Shown here piece after piece: positions 14,916 through 22,908 of a stretch of DNA of 25,046 nt. Source of the stretch: JAAZMF01 sp036786445 (lineage in GTDB: Bacteria; Bacillota; Limnochordia; DTU087); the NCBI GenBank assembly GCA_036786445.1, contig DAIQRD010000025.1, positions 1 to 25,046 on the forward strand. The letters are read 5' to 3'. The notes under the pieces are model-generated. The model searched no databases. It was not told where the DNA came from and saw only the letters and a list, made by a program, of their open reading frames with translations. Each line of letters starts with the position of its first letter. The first letter of the stretch is position 1. The position numbers and the translations under genes were made by a program.

Positions 14916-15809
14916 ATGTTCCCCGATCGGCAGTTAGTGCAGGGCATACTCAGATGGATTTGCCTCATTTTGATGGGTGGGGCCCTAGCTCTGCCATGGG
15001 TTTTTTGGCCCATGCTCGGTGCGTTCTTCACCGTAAGCGTCGGGGAGCCTGTCAGCTTATCTAGAGATTGGCAGGGCGAGGTATGGGTGGTGCCCGAAGT
15101 AGAGAAGGTTTTGGCACCAGCCTCGGGGTCTGTGACATTGCTGGCTCAGCATGGGCAATGGGTAGCTTCTGGGAGTGTTCTAGCTGAAATCGTGGGACCC
15201 TTAACCGGACCGCAGCTGGTCTATGCACCCTGTGGAGGTTTGGTAAGCTTGCATTTGGCCAATTTGCCACCGAGGATTGGCGGCAGTCGCTTCCGAAGGA
15301 AAGATGGTGATCAGATGGAGGCGGAAGCGGTGGTTATGGGCATTGTTCGGTCTAGTGTTATATGTTTGAAGCTGGAGAGCTCTCCTTTTGGTCCCACGCC
15401 TGCTGAGGGTGCTCGAGTTCTAGTGGCAGAGAGTAGGGATAAAGCAACCGCCTCCCCGTGGCTTGAAGCCACGGGCTATTTGGATGACGGTCAGGCTCTT
15501 TCTATATATCTAAATAGGTTTCCCGAGACTTGGCTAGATATAGAGACCATGAGAGCCGATATTAGAATAGAGGGTCCAAAGGGGCACATCGTGCCTAAGA
15601 CCGCTATCGTATCTAGCAGCATGCAACCGGCTGTTTGGGTGATCCATCAAGGGGATATGCACCTACGAGTTGTCTCTATCCTAGATCAAGTGGGAGCCAA
15701 GGTAGTTGTATCGGGTCTTGTATCTGATGATCAAGTAGTTACGCGCCCGTGGCTCATCCCCAGGGCCTTGCGGTGGAGGAAAGTCAACAGCAATGGAAGG
15801 AACCAGTGA
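14916..15809 (+). CDS. HlyD-like membrane-anchored protein of the division cluster
   Basis: The 297-residue protein has one N-terminal membrane segment (about residues 12-39). An exported region follows with a split lipoyl/barrel-sandwich half (LAPASGSVTLLAQHGQWVASGSVLAEI, about 66-92, and YAPCGGLVSLHL, about 103-114) as in periplasmic adaptor proteins. The C-terminal part (VPKTAIVSSS, AVWVIHQGDMHLRVVSILDQ, VVVSGLVSDDQVVTRPWL) is typical of HlyD-family beta domains. No coiled-coil hairpin is evident between the lipoyl halves, and no MacB-type or RND partner is nearby. Genes of this type occur upstream of yggS/sepF in several Firmicutes, but I know of no established role. The ATG has only a weak ribosome site (AAAGGA, about 12 bases away). 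Confidence 0.65.
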   Translation: MFPDRQLVQGILRWICLILMGGALALPWVFWPMLGAFFTVSVGEPVSLSRDWQGEVWVVPEVEKVLAPASGSVTLLAQHGQWVASGSVLAEIVGPLTGPQLVYAPCGGLVSLHLANLPPRIGGSRFRRKDGDQMEAEAVVMGIVRSSVICLKLESSPFGPTPAEGARVLVAESRDKATASPWLEATGYLDDGQALSIYLNRFPETWLDIETMRADIRIEGPKGHIVPKTAIVSSSMQPAVWVIHQGDMHLRVVSILDQVGAKVVVSGLVSDDQVVTRPWLIPRALRWRKVNSNGRNQ

Positions 15810-15854
15810 CATAAAGCTAGAATGGATCTTTTGAAGTGAAGGAGTTGGCAGTTA

Positions 15855-16556
15855 GTGGTGGATGTATTGGCCAACTGGCAGCAAGTGCAAGAGAGAATTG
15901 GCCGAGCTGCCCATGGTGTTGGTCGTTCGGCGGAAGACATACAAGTGGTTGCTGTTACCAAAGGAGTCGACATAGACAAGATCACGCCCCTTATTGGTGC
16001 TGGTGTAACAGCAGTGGGAGAGAATCGGATTCAAGAGGCTTTACCGAAATACGAGGTTGCCCCGTGGCGAGACGAGGTAGAATGGCATTTCATAGGCCAT
16101 CTCCAGACAAATAAGGTACGGCACTGTCTGCAGTTTGTGAAGTTAGTGCACTCCGTTGACAGTCTGCGGCTGATCAGAGAATTGGATAGTCGGGCTGCCT
16201 TGCTTGGTCTTGACGAGATCGGAGTACTGCTACAGGTTAATGTTAGTGGTGAAGCCACCAAATTCGGACTGGCACCAGAGGCAGTCCCTACACTGTTGGA
16301 ACAGGCGGCTCCATACTCCAGGGTGTTTGTTCGGGGCTTGATGACCATGGCTCCCCATGAGCAGAACCCGGAAAATACTCGACCATGCTTTAGGCGCCTG
16401 CGGATTCTGGGGGAAAAGCTGACTGATAAAGGATTTCCTAGGTTTACAGTGAAATACCTTTCTATGGGAATGACAAACGATTTTGAAGTCGCTGTAGAGG
16501 AAGGTGCCAACCTTTTGCGTATCGGCAGTGCGATTTTCAAGGATAGCTTTGGGTAG
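15855..16556 (+). CDS. YggS-family pyridoxal phosphate homeostasis protein
   Basis: This is a PLP-binding protein of the YggS/YlmE/PROSC family, which maintains free PLP and amino acid balance rather than catalysing a defined reaction. The 233-residue product has the PLP lysine in VVAVTKGVD (Lys36), AVGENRIQEA, EWHFIGHLQTNK, GLMTMAP, and the C-terminal LSMGMTNDFEVAVEEGANLLRIGSAIF phosphate-binding signature. The start is GTG, 10 bases after AAGGAG (15839-15844); GTG 15858 is an alternative. It corresponds to ylmE next to sepF in Bacillus and is followed here by sepF and proC. Confidence 0.93.
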   Translation: MVDVLANWQQVQERIGRAAHGVGRSAEDIQVVAVTKGVDIDKITPLIGAGVTAVGENRIQEALPKYEVAPWRDEVEWHFIGHLQTNKVRHCLQFVKLVHSVDSLRLIRELDSRAALLGLDEIGVLLQVNVSGEATKFGLAPEAVPTLLEQAAPYSRVFVRGLMTMAPHEQNPENTRPCFRRLRILGEKLTDKGFPRFTVKYLSMGMTNDFEVAVEEGANLLRIGSAIFKDSFG

Positions 16557-16557
16557 C

Positions 16558-16585
16558 AGCACCATAGGTGTTATGGCCTGGTGCT
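16558..16585 (+). promoter_or_regulatory. hairpin just upstream of the sepF ribosome binding site
   Basis: AGCACCA (16558-16564) pairs with TGGTGCT (16579-16585). Within it CCATA (16562-16566) could instead pair with TATGG (16572-16576). No T-run follows; the sepF binding site begins two bases later. Confidence 0.35.
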
Positions 16586-16603
16586 AGAGGAGGGAGGTAC
16601 ATA

Positions 16604-17065
16604 ATGGCTGTGAAGTTTATGGATAAAATGTTGTCCTTTATGGGGTTTGAGGAGCAAACTGAGATGGAGTTGGAAGACACATCTCACGACAATGAAGAGC
16701 CACCTCTGTTGGAGGAAGTGGCCACGGGTAGGCGCAGAGGCCAACTGGTAAGTATTAGTAGGCAGAGCCAGACGCGAGTCATGGTTGTAGCTCCTTCTAG
16801 CTATGACGCGGTGGAGGATGTGGCCAATTACCTAAAGAACGGACGAGCTGTCATCACCTGTCTCGATGAGATTGATCGGGATCTAGCTAAGCGCATTGTG
16901 GATTTTATGAGCGGTACTGCATATGCTCTGGATGGCAGTATCCGGCGGATCGCTGAAGGGGTCTTTCTGTTTGCTCCGGCCCATATCCTAGTGGAGGTGG
17001 ATCCCGCCATCGATTTGAGGGAAAAGAAGATGTCCTGGGTAACAGGCAACGTTACCCATGTCTAA
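16604..17065 (+). CDS. sepF: cell division protein SepF
   Basis: SepF polymerises into rings or arcs that bind the FtsZ tail and the membrane, supporting septum assembly. The 153-residue product starts with an amphipathic membrane-targeting helix (MAVKFMDKMLSFMGFEE). An acidic linker follows, then the SepF core with MVVAPSSYDAVEDVANYLKNG, RAVITCLDEIDRDLAKRIVDF, and GSIRRIAEGVFLFAP. The ATG at 16604 follows a very strong AGAGGAGGGAGGT site. An earlier in-frame codon at 16568 would put extra residues in front of the membrane helix and is unlikely. The next gene, proC, overlaps its tail region or starts shortly after. Confidence 0.94.
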   Translation: MAVKFMDKMLSFMGFEEQTEMELEDTSHDNEEPPLLEEVATGRRRGQLVSISRQSQTRVMVVAPSSYDAVEDVANYLKNGRAVITCLDEIDRDLAKRIVDFMSGTAYALDGSIRRIAEGVFLFAPAHILVEVDPAIDLREKKMSWVTGNVTHV

Positions 17066-17099
17066 TTGGTGTAGTGGTGGGCGGAGGAGGCTTGACTTG

Positions 17100-17936
17100 G
17101 TGCAAGGTCTGGGTATCATCGGTGTGGGGGCCATGGGTGGCGCCATTGCCCGCCGTATTTCTGCTTCAAGGAACCTGCCCGGGAGCATGTCTTGCGGCAC
17201 CATAGTCTTGGCAGATAAGAGGCAGGAGCATGTGGCGACTTTAGCCCAAGAGCTAGGTCTAGGTTGGCTAGAAGTGCAGGCCATACCTGGAGCTGTAGAC
17301 ACCATAATCATTGCAGTGAAACCTCAAGATATGGAGCAAGTGCTGGCGGATTTGAGTCCTGGTCTTTCACCCGATCATCTGCTGATCTCGCTTGCCGCAG
17401 GTGTATCGCTGGCAAATCTCGCCTTTTGGACTAGTCCCCAACAGTCCATTGTGCGTGTCATGCCCAATACCCCCTGTCTCATTGGTCAGGGGGCTGTTGT
17501 CTGTAGCCCCAACGCCCATGTGAGCCCAGCCCAGCTGCGGACAGCGCAAGATCTTTTCGCTGTGACTGGAAAAGTCTGGGTGTTGCCGGAACAGCAGTTG
17601 GATGCCGTGACCGCGGTTTCTGGTAGTGGGCCGGCATACATCTATGTTTTCCTGGAAGCCCTAATCGATGGAGGCGTTACCGCTGGGCTAAGCTACCAAG
17701 TGGCTGCAGAATTGGCAGTTCAGACCATCCTCGGGGCTACTCAAATGGTGGCAGAGACAGGTAAACATCCGGCGGTACTGAAAAACATGGTCACCTCCCC
17801 GGCAGGAACTACTGCCGCCGCCTTAAGGGAGTTGGAGGCTGGAAAGTTGCGCAGTGTGGTTATTGAAGCAGTTTTGGCCGCGGCGGCGCGCTCCCAAGCA
17901 TTACAGAAAAGTAAACCCGAGGGGGGAAATCCTTGA
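17100..17936 (+). CDS. proC: pyrroline-5-carboxylate reductase
   Basis: ProC reduces pyrroline-5-carboxylate to proline with NAD(P)H. The 278-residue product opens with the Rossmann motif GLGIIGVGAMGGAIA and contains IIIAVKPQDM, SLAAGVSL, VRVMPNTPCLIGQG and the dimer/active-site signature AVSGSGPAYIYVFLEALIDGG. I selected the GTG at 17100 because GGAGGAGG (17083-17090) lies 9 bases upstream and the motif then begins at residue 3. An in-frame ATG at 17058 would add 14 atypical residues and overlap sepF. Association with yggS and yggT is common across bacteria. Confidence 0.94.
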   Translation: MQGLGIIGVGAMGGAIARRISASRNLPGSMSCGTIVLADKRQEHVATLAQELGLGWLEVQAIPGAVDTIIIAVKPQDMEQVLADLSPGLSPDHLLISLAAGVSLANLAFWTSPQQSIVRVMPNTPCLIGQGAVVCSPNAHVSPAQLRTAQDLFAVTGKVWVLPEQQLDAVTAVSGSGPAYIYVFLEALIDGGVTAGLSYQVAAELAVQTILGATQMVAETGKHPAVLKNMVTSPAGTTAAALRELEAGKLRSVVIEAVLAAAARSQALQKSKPEGGNP

Positions 17937-18196
17937 GATGGCTTGTGTATTTCGTTGATCTAGGTATTGGTCTATACCGCTGGATGATCCTGGCCCGCGT
18001 CATCATGACTTGGATACCTAAGATTGATTACTATCACCCTGTGGTTAAGTTCATCTATGGCGGGACAGAACCCGTTTTAGCACCATTCCGTCGGATGCTA
18101 CCACCGCTGGGTGGATTCGATTTGTCGCCTATTCTGGTTTACGTAGTGTTGGAATTTATTCGGGGCGCCATTTTGCGGGCATTATATATACTTTAG
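17933..18196 (+). CDS. YggT-family membrane protein (YlmG)
   Basis: This 87-residue integral membrane protein has two hydrophobic segments and the YggT-type motifs LARVIMTWIP near residue 21 and GTEPVLAPFRRMLPPLGGFDLSPILVYV. Plant and cyanobacterial relatives affect nucleoid and plastid division; in Firmicutes ylmG lies in the divIVA cluster and its role is not clear. The TTG start overlaps the proC stop (TTGA) and follows GAGGGGGG, so translation is probably coupled to proC. Confidence 0.88.
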   Translation: MRWLVYFVDLGIGLYRWMILARVIMTWIPKIDYYHPVVKFIYGGTEPVLAPFRRMLPPLGGFDLSPILVYVVLEFIRGAILRALYIL

Positions 18197-18209
18197 GAAG
18201 TGAACTTGA

Positions 18210-19001
18210 TTGCTAATATTTGATAAATCTAGGTTTGTAGGGCACTTAGAAGGCCCCGAACAAGAGCTAGGTATCCGCATCCTTGACATAGCGTCCCAGG
18301 CATATGAGGGGAACCGACCTGCCTATTCTGATTTCCTCGATCCGCGAGGGCAAGAGATAGCCGCGGGCATTGTGCGGGGAACTGGTTGTTTGGCTTATCA
18401 ATTGGATGGCGGATATCGTGGTGCTGAAAGGCAACGCTTGGCGGTTTTCCCGGATTACTACCCCCAGGAGAGGGTGGAGATACCTCTAGCCGCGATCAAT
18501 ATTGAGGGTACTACGGAATTCTCGGAAGTTACCCATCGCGATTTTCTAGGTGCCGTCCTAGGGTGTGGTATTAGGCGAGAAAAAGTAGGGGATATCCTAC
18601 TCACCGGTGGAGGTGCCCAAGTGATTTTGGCACCGGAGATTGTGTCGGCGGTGACCAGCAGTCTCCAAGCAGTACAGAAAACACCGGTTCTAGTGAGGGA
18701 AATGGAACTAGAACAGCTAGAAACTGTGCCCCAGCAAGTGAAAGAGCTTAGGGCTACAGTCGCCTCCTTGCGGCTCGATGCAGTGGCCAGTGCTGGTTTT
18801 GGTACATCCCGCAGTCAAATGCTCAGGGAGATCAAGGCCGGTAAGGTAAAGGTCAACTGGAAATCAGTGGATAGCCCCGCCCATGGAATTCGGATTCATG
18901 ATGTGCTATCCATCCGGGGCCGAGGGAGAGTGGAGGTAGCCGAGCAGCTGGGTTTGACTCGCAAAGGTCGTATAAGTCTGTTACTGAAGCGATACATCTA
19001 G
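18210..19001 (+). CDS. ylmH: YlmH-type S4-domain RNA-binding protein
   Basis: This 263-residue cytoplasmic protein of the divIVA cluster has a C-terminal S4 RNA-binding domain (from about residue 190: VASAGFGTSRSQMLREIKAGKVKVNW, then DVLSIRGRGRVEV). The N-terminal two thirds carry the YlmH fold, with RLAVFPDYYP and ITHRDFLGAVLGCGIRREKVGDI-like sequence (here VTHRDFLGAVLG). YlmH binds ribosomes or 50S-peptidyl-tRNA and has been linked to rescue of stalled ribosomes; the latter is family knowledge, not visible here. The start is TTG, 7 bases after AGGAAGTG. Confidence 0.9.
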   Translation: MLIFDKSRFVGHLEGPEQELGIRILDIASQAYEGNRPAYSDFLDPRGQEIAAGIVRGTGCLAYQLDGGYRGAERQRLAVFPDYYPQERVEIPLAAINIEGTTEFSEVTHRDFLGAVLGCGIRREKVGDILLTGGGAQVILAPEIVSAVTSSLQAVQKTPVLVREMELEQLETVPQQVKELRATVASLRLDAVASAGFGTSRSQMLREIKAGKVKVNWKSVDSPAHGIRIHDVLSIRGRGRVEVAEQLGLTRKGRISLLLKRYI

Positions 19002-19013
19002 GGGGGCGATTCC

Positions 19014-19550
19014 ATGTTACGGCCGATCGATATCCATGAAATGGATTTTAAGCAGGTTTTTCGGGGCTATAGTAAAGAGCAGGTAGACGATTTTCTCTCC
19101 AAACTAGTCTCTGAATATGAGACTCTATACCATCAGAACCAGGAGCTCAATGACAGGATCGAGGAGCTCAAGAAGCAAGCCAATCGTTACACCGATGTGG
19201 AGGATACACTGCAAGAAACCCTTGCATATGTGAAGCGGTCATCCACTGAGATTAAAGATAATGCTGAGCTAATGGCACGCCGGATAGTCGATGAGGCGAG
19301 GCTGGAAGCAGAGCATATCCTTACTAGTGCCCGTCGGCAGGTAGCTGACGAAATTGAGCAGGCTCAGGAGGCACTGGAGTTTCGCAGTCGGGTGCGACGT
19401 CAGCTGGAAATGCAGTTAAGGCAGCTCTTGGAGGAAGTCAAGCAACTTGCTAGGGATGATATAGATGTTGAGGGGACAGGTTCTGTTGAAAACCCCCAAT
19501 CCGCCGAAGATGCCAGTGACCCAGGTCTGTTGGAAGATATGGAGGCCTGA
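19014..19550 (+). CDS. divIVA: DivIVA-domain cell division/polarity protein
   Basis: DivIVA is a coiled-coil protein that binds negatively curved membrane at septa and poles and recruits division or sporulation factors. The 178-residue product has the N-terminal lipid-binding domain LRPIDIHEMDFKQVFRGYSKEQVDDFL, including the F-R pair of the membrane loop. Two long coiled-coil stretches follow (about residues 30-70 and 85-150), and an acidic tail rich in E, D and S closes the protein. ATG start after GGGGGGCGATTCC. It is the last gene before the T-box-controlled ileS. Confidence 0.93.
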   Translation: MLRPIDIHEMDFKQVFRGYSKEQVDDFLSKLVSEYETLYHQNQELNDRIEELKKQANRYTDVEDTLQETLAYVKRSSTEIKDNAELMARRIVDEARLEAEHILTSARRQVADEIEQAQEALEFRSRVRRQLEMQLRQLLEEVKQLARDDIDVEGTGSVENPQSAEDASDPGLLEDMEA

Positions 19551-19581
19551 ATCCGGTGATGGGCTTTGGCGCCGGTCATCA

Positions 19582-19610
19582 TTGACGTGGTGGGAAGATT
19601 GCCGTATAAT
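19582..19610 (+). promoter_or_regulatory. sigma-A promoter of the ileS T-box leader
   Basis: TTGACG (19582-19587) and TATAAT (19605-19610) are separated by 17 bases. Start near 19617, giving a leader of about 330 bases before ileS. Confidence 0.85.
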
Positions 19611-19622
19611 ATACTCAACCTA

Positions 19623-19643
19623 GGCCACTTTCAGTGGTCTTTT
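19623..19643 (+). promoter_or_regulatory. 5'-terminal hairpin with T-run ahead of the T-box
   Basis: GGCCACT (19623-19629) pairs with AGTGGTC (19633-19639) around a TTC loop, followed by four T residues. It would form at the very 5' end of the ileS leader. It could be the terminator of the divIVA unit, overlapping the new promoter's transcript, or a 5'-protective stem. Confidence 0.5.
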
Positions 19644-19650
19644 CATAGAA

Positions 19651-19900
19651 AAGCAATGAAGGGGAAAGTAGGAGGCTATTAGTGGGTCTAGCGAGCCGGG
19701 GCAGGTGTGAGCCCGGTCCCACGGGCTTGGCCGAAGATCACCCCGGAGCTGCCCGGTGAACGGCTAAATCCATGCCAAATAACCTGGGCCGGGAGTGCCC
19801 GTTACAGCCATAGCAAAGTGGGCGCAGGCGCGCTAAGCGGCCTGGGCCAAATGGGGTGGTACCACGGGTCCTCTCGTCCCTTTGGATGAGGGGCTTTTTG
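19651..19900 (+). promoter_or_regulatory. T-box riboswitch controlling ileS (isoleucine)
   Basis: This is a tRNA-sensing leader that permits read-through into ileS when uncharged tRNA-Ile accumulates. Stem I begins near GGGGAAAGTAGG (about 19661). The distal part has TAGCGAGCCGGGG and GGTGTGAGCCCGG, typical of the AG bulge and T-loop region. The likely specifier codon is ATC (19737-19739) in GAAGATCACC, an isoleucine codon. The conserved T-box core TGGGGTGGTACCACGGG is at 19852-19868, with TGGT (19857-19860) as the bulge that pairs with the tRNA acceptor end. A terminator overlaps its 3' side. An ORF at 19707-19889 lies within this RNA and is not a gene. Confidence 0.95.
19870..19899 (+). terminator. 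T-box-regulated intrinsic terminator before ileS
   Basis: CCTCTCGTCC (19870-19879) pairs with GGATGAGGGG (19884-19893), ten pairs with two wobbles, loop CTTT, then C and five T residues. It competes with the T-box antiterminator. Confidence 0.9.
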
Positions 19901-19946
19901 TATTATACCAGTGATGTGAATTTCTGGCCGAAGGAGGTTCTTTTAC

Positions 19947-22730
19947 ATGAATTACCAGGAAACCGTTCAACTACCTAAAACGAAATTCCCCATGCGGGGC
20001 AATTTGCCCCGGAGGGAACCAGAGATACAGAAGCAGTGGGAAAAACAGGATGCCTATTGCCAACTGCGCAAGCAGCGCCAGGGTGAGCCTAAGTTTATTT
20101 TGCATGATGGACCCCCATACGCCAATGGCCATATTCATCTAGGCACTGCTGTCAACAAAGTGTTGAAGGATATAGTGATTCGTTCTAGATCCATGGCTGG
20201 GTTCGACTGCCCCTATGTTCCAGGTTGGGATGTCCATGGGCTGCCCATTGAGTATGCTATGATTCGATCACTAGAAGTTGACCGCCATGCGCTATCCCCT
20301 GTCGAGTTTCGCCAACGCTGTCGGGACTTTGCCATGCAGTGGCTAGATGTGCAAAGGAAAGAATTTAAACGTCTGGGTATCTGGGGTGAATGGGAAGATC
20401 CATACATCACCGCGCGACCGGAGTATGAAGCCAAACAGATCGAAATCTTTGGTGCCATGATGAACAAAGGCTATATCTACAAAGGTTTGAAACCCGTTTA
20501 CTGGTGTGCAGATTGCGAGTCATCGCTGGCTGAAGCAGAAGTGGATTACAAAGACCACAGCTCTCATTCCATCTATGTGAAATTCTCGATAGTTGATGGC
20601 CAAGGTGTGATCCCAGACCAGGACCCAGCCTATTTGCTGATTTGGACCACTACACCCTGGACTCTGCCTGCCAATGAAGCTGTTGCTGTGCACCCGCAGC
20701 TAACATATGTGATGGTAGATACAGAGGTTGGCAAAGTGGTGCTTGCCCAAGAACGGCTGGCGGCAGTTGCTGAAGCAGCAGGTTTGCAGAAATCGGATAT
20801 CATCGGGAGCTGGTCGGGCAGGGAGCTAGAAGGTGTTCTTTACAAACATCCCTTCAGAGACCAGACTTCACCTGTGATTCTAGCTGATCACGTCACATTG
20901 GAACAGGGCTCTGGCTGCGTGCACACAGCGCCGGGCCATGGGCTAGAGGACTATGCCGTAGGGGTCAAGTATGGGCTGCCGGTTTTTGCCCCTGTGGATG
21001 CCAAGGGACGCTTTACAGAGGCAGCAGGAAAATACGCAGGTATGGAGCTACAAGCAGCCAACCCAGTCATTATCTCGGACCTGAAAGACATGGGCTTACT
21101 CTTGCAGGCAGCAGAGCTTGTGCACCAGTATCCCCACTGTTGGCGTTGTAAAAACCCCATCGTTTTCCGAGCCACTGAGCAGTGGTTTGTCTCCATCGAG
21201 GGGTTCCGTAAAGAGGCTTTAGATGCCATTCAGGGTGTAGAATGGATTCCCAGATGGGGTATCGATCGAATCAGTAACATGGTGAGAGAGCGCAGTGATT
21301 GGTGTATCTCCCGCCAGCGCATCTGGGGCCTGCCTATCCCTGTCTTTTACTGTGAGGACTGTGGCGAACCATTAGTAACTGAAGCAACAATCAAGGCGGT
21401 AGCAGATCTCTTCCGTAAGGAGGGCTCCAATGCTTGGTTCATCTACAAGCCGGAGGAGATTTTGCCTCCCGGGACCAAGTGTGAAGCCTGTGGCCACCAG
21501 TCTTTTATCAAGGAAAAAGATATCATGGATGTGTGGTTTGACTCGGGTTCTAGCCACATGGCCGTGCTGGAGCAGCGAGAGGGGTTGCGCTGGCCTGCAG
21601 ATCTCTATCTAGAAGGCAGCGATCAACACAGAGGCTGGTTCCAATCATCGCTACTGACTTCCGTGGCTGTGCGAGGGGTAGCGCCGTACAAGGCCGTGTT
21701 GACCCATGGCTTCATCGTCGATGGAGAAGGCCGCAAAATGTCCAAGTCAGTGGGAAATACCGTGGCGCCTGAGGAGATAATTAGCTTATATGGTGCCGAT
21801 GTTTTCCGATTGTGGGCGGCATCAGCCGATTACCGCAGCGATATTCGTGTGTCACCGGAGATCTTGAAACAGATGGCAGAGGTGTATCGGCGGATCCGCA
21901 ACACCATGCGCTTCATGTTGGGCAATATAGCTGATTTCAATGCTGCCGAGCACAGTGTACCTCTAGCCCAATTGCCGGAAATGGATAGATATATCCTTGA
22001 TCAGTTCCACGGTTTGGTCGAGAAGGTCACCAAAGCCTATGCTGACTATGAGTTCCACACCATGTATCATGGTGTGCACAACTTCTGTGCCGTAGATTTG
22101 GGGAGTTTCTATCTGGACGTGATCAAAGATCGGCTCTATTGCGATGCTCTAGACTCTTTGAGTCGTCGAGCTGCCCAGACGGTGATCTGTGAGATCCTCT
22201 TGGGACTAGCGCGCTTGATTGCTCCAGTTTTGGTGCATACTGCAGAGGAGATCTGGCAGCATCTGCCTGAGGAGCTACAGGATGGTCCGAGTGTTCATTT
22301 CAGCAAATGGCCAGAGATCAGTTCTCAGCGATTTCCAGCGGAGTTAGCAGACAAATGGGCCGGCTGTATGAGTGTTCGGCGAGAAGTAGCTAAGGCCTTG
22401 GAATTGGCCAGGGCAGACAAAATCATCGGCAGTTCCAATGATGCTGCTGTCACTCTCTACCCCGACGATGGCTTGCGCCAGACGCTAGACCAGTTCAGCC
22501 TTGCGGAATTGGAGGCACTGTTTATCGTCTCGGAAGTACACATTGCCTTACCCGACGGGGCGGCTCCGTCCAATGCGGTGGAGGGCCTAGATGGCAGGCT
22601 CAAGGTATTAGTCCATGAGCCTAAAGGTGAGAAATGTGAAAGATGCTGGCGCTACACATCCTTTGTGGGAACTAGTAAACAGCATCCCCAGCTCTGTCAG
22701 CGTTGCTGTCAGGTGGTAACAGCTGATTGA
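19947..22730 (+). CDS. ileS: isoleucyl-tRNA synthetase
   Basis: IleS charges tRNA-Ile with isoleucine and edits valine. The 927-residue class I synthetase has the HIGH region PPYANGHIHLG (56-66), editing-domain motifs TTTPWTLPANEAVAV and GSGCVHTAPGHGLEDY, and KMSKS at 597-601. The C-terminal zinc cysteines are in KCERCWRY and LCQRCCQ. Additional Cys pairs in CADCESS and YCEDCG, with CEACGHQ, lie in the middle region. AAGGAGG (19931-19937) sits nine bases before the ATG. It is controlled by the T-box leader and followed by a strong terminator, so it is probably a single-gene unit. Confidence 0.97.
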   Translation: MNYQETVQLPKTKFPMRGNLPRREPEIQKQWEKQDAYCQLRKQRQGEPKFILHDGPPYANGHIHLGTAVNKVLKDIVIRSRSMAGFDCPYVPGWDVHGLPIEYAMIRSLEVDRHALSPVEFRQRCRDFAMQWLDVQRKEFKRLGIWGEWEDPYITARPEYEAKQIEIFGAMMNKGYIYKGLKPVYWCADCESSLAEAEVDYKDHSSHSIYVKFSIVDGQGVIPDQDPAYLLIWTTTPWTLPANEAVAVHPQLTYVMVDTEVGKVVLAQERLAAVAEAAGLQKSDIIGSWSGRELEGVLYKHPFRDQTSPVILADHVTLEQGSGCVHTAPGHGLEDYAVGVKYGLPVFAPVDAKGRFTEAAGKYAGMELQAANPVIISDLKDMGLLLQAAELVHQYPHCWRCKNPIVFRATEQWFVSIEGFRKEALDAIQGVEWIPRWGIDRISNMVRERSDWCISRQRIWGLPIPVFYCEDCGEPLVTEATIKAVADLFRKEGSNAWFIYKPEEILPPGTKCEACGHQSFIKEKDIMDVWFDSGSSHMAVLEQREGLRWPADLYLEGSDQHRGWFQSSLLTSVAVRGVAPYKAVLTHGFIVDGEGRKMSKSVGNTVAPEEIISLYGADVFRLWAASADYRSDIRVSPEILKQMAEVYRRIRNTMRFMLGNIADFNAAEHSVPLAQLPEMDRYILDQFHGLVEKVTKAYADYEFHTMYHGVHNFCAVDLGSFYLDVIKDRLYCDALDSLSRRAAQTVICEILLGLARLIAPVLVHTAEEIWQHLPEELQDGPSVHFSKWPEISSQRFPAELADKWAGCMSVRREVAKALELARADKIIGSSNDAAVTLYPDDGLRQTLDQFSLAELEALFIVSEVHIALPDGAAPSNAVEGLDGRLKVLVHEPKGEKCERCWRYTSFVGTSKQHPQLCQRCCQVVTAD

Positions 22731-22773
22731 TTATGGGATCTTGATCTAGAGGCAATTGTCACTGTGGAAATTT

Positions 22774-22832
22774 GATGCATCCAGCATTGCCAGCCCTGTA
22801 TGACACAGCTGGCAAGGGGGGTGCATCTTTTT
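22774..22832 (+). terminator. rho-independent terminator of ileS
   Basis: The outer stem GATGCATCC (22774-22782) pairs with GGGTGCATC (22819-22827), and the inner stem TTGCCAGC (22787-22794) with GCTGGCAA (22808-22815); five T residues follow (22828-22832). Confidence 0.9.
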
Positions 22833-22908
22833 CTACGTGATTTTGCCCCGTTCTCGGGGAAAGCTATGGGGGACTACAGGAGTCATTGATGCTGGGAGCA
22901 AATCGATC

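Noticed and set aside
17058..17099. Upstream ATG start for proC overlapping the sepF end
   Set aside because: It has no ribosome site, adds 14 atypical residues before the Rossmann motif, and GGAGGAGG lies inside the extension.
19707..19889. 60-codon + strand frame between divIVA and ileS
   Set aside because: It lies entirely inside the T-box RNA, whose conserved elements explain the sequence.
22846..22859. CCCCG-TTCT-CGGGG hairpin after the ileS terminator
   Set aside because: A five-pair stem with no T-run and no clear relation to a gene start; likely incidental.
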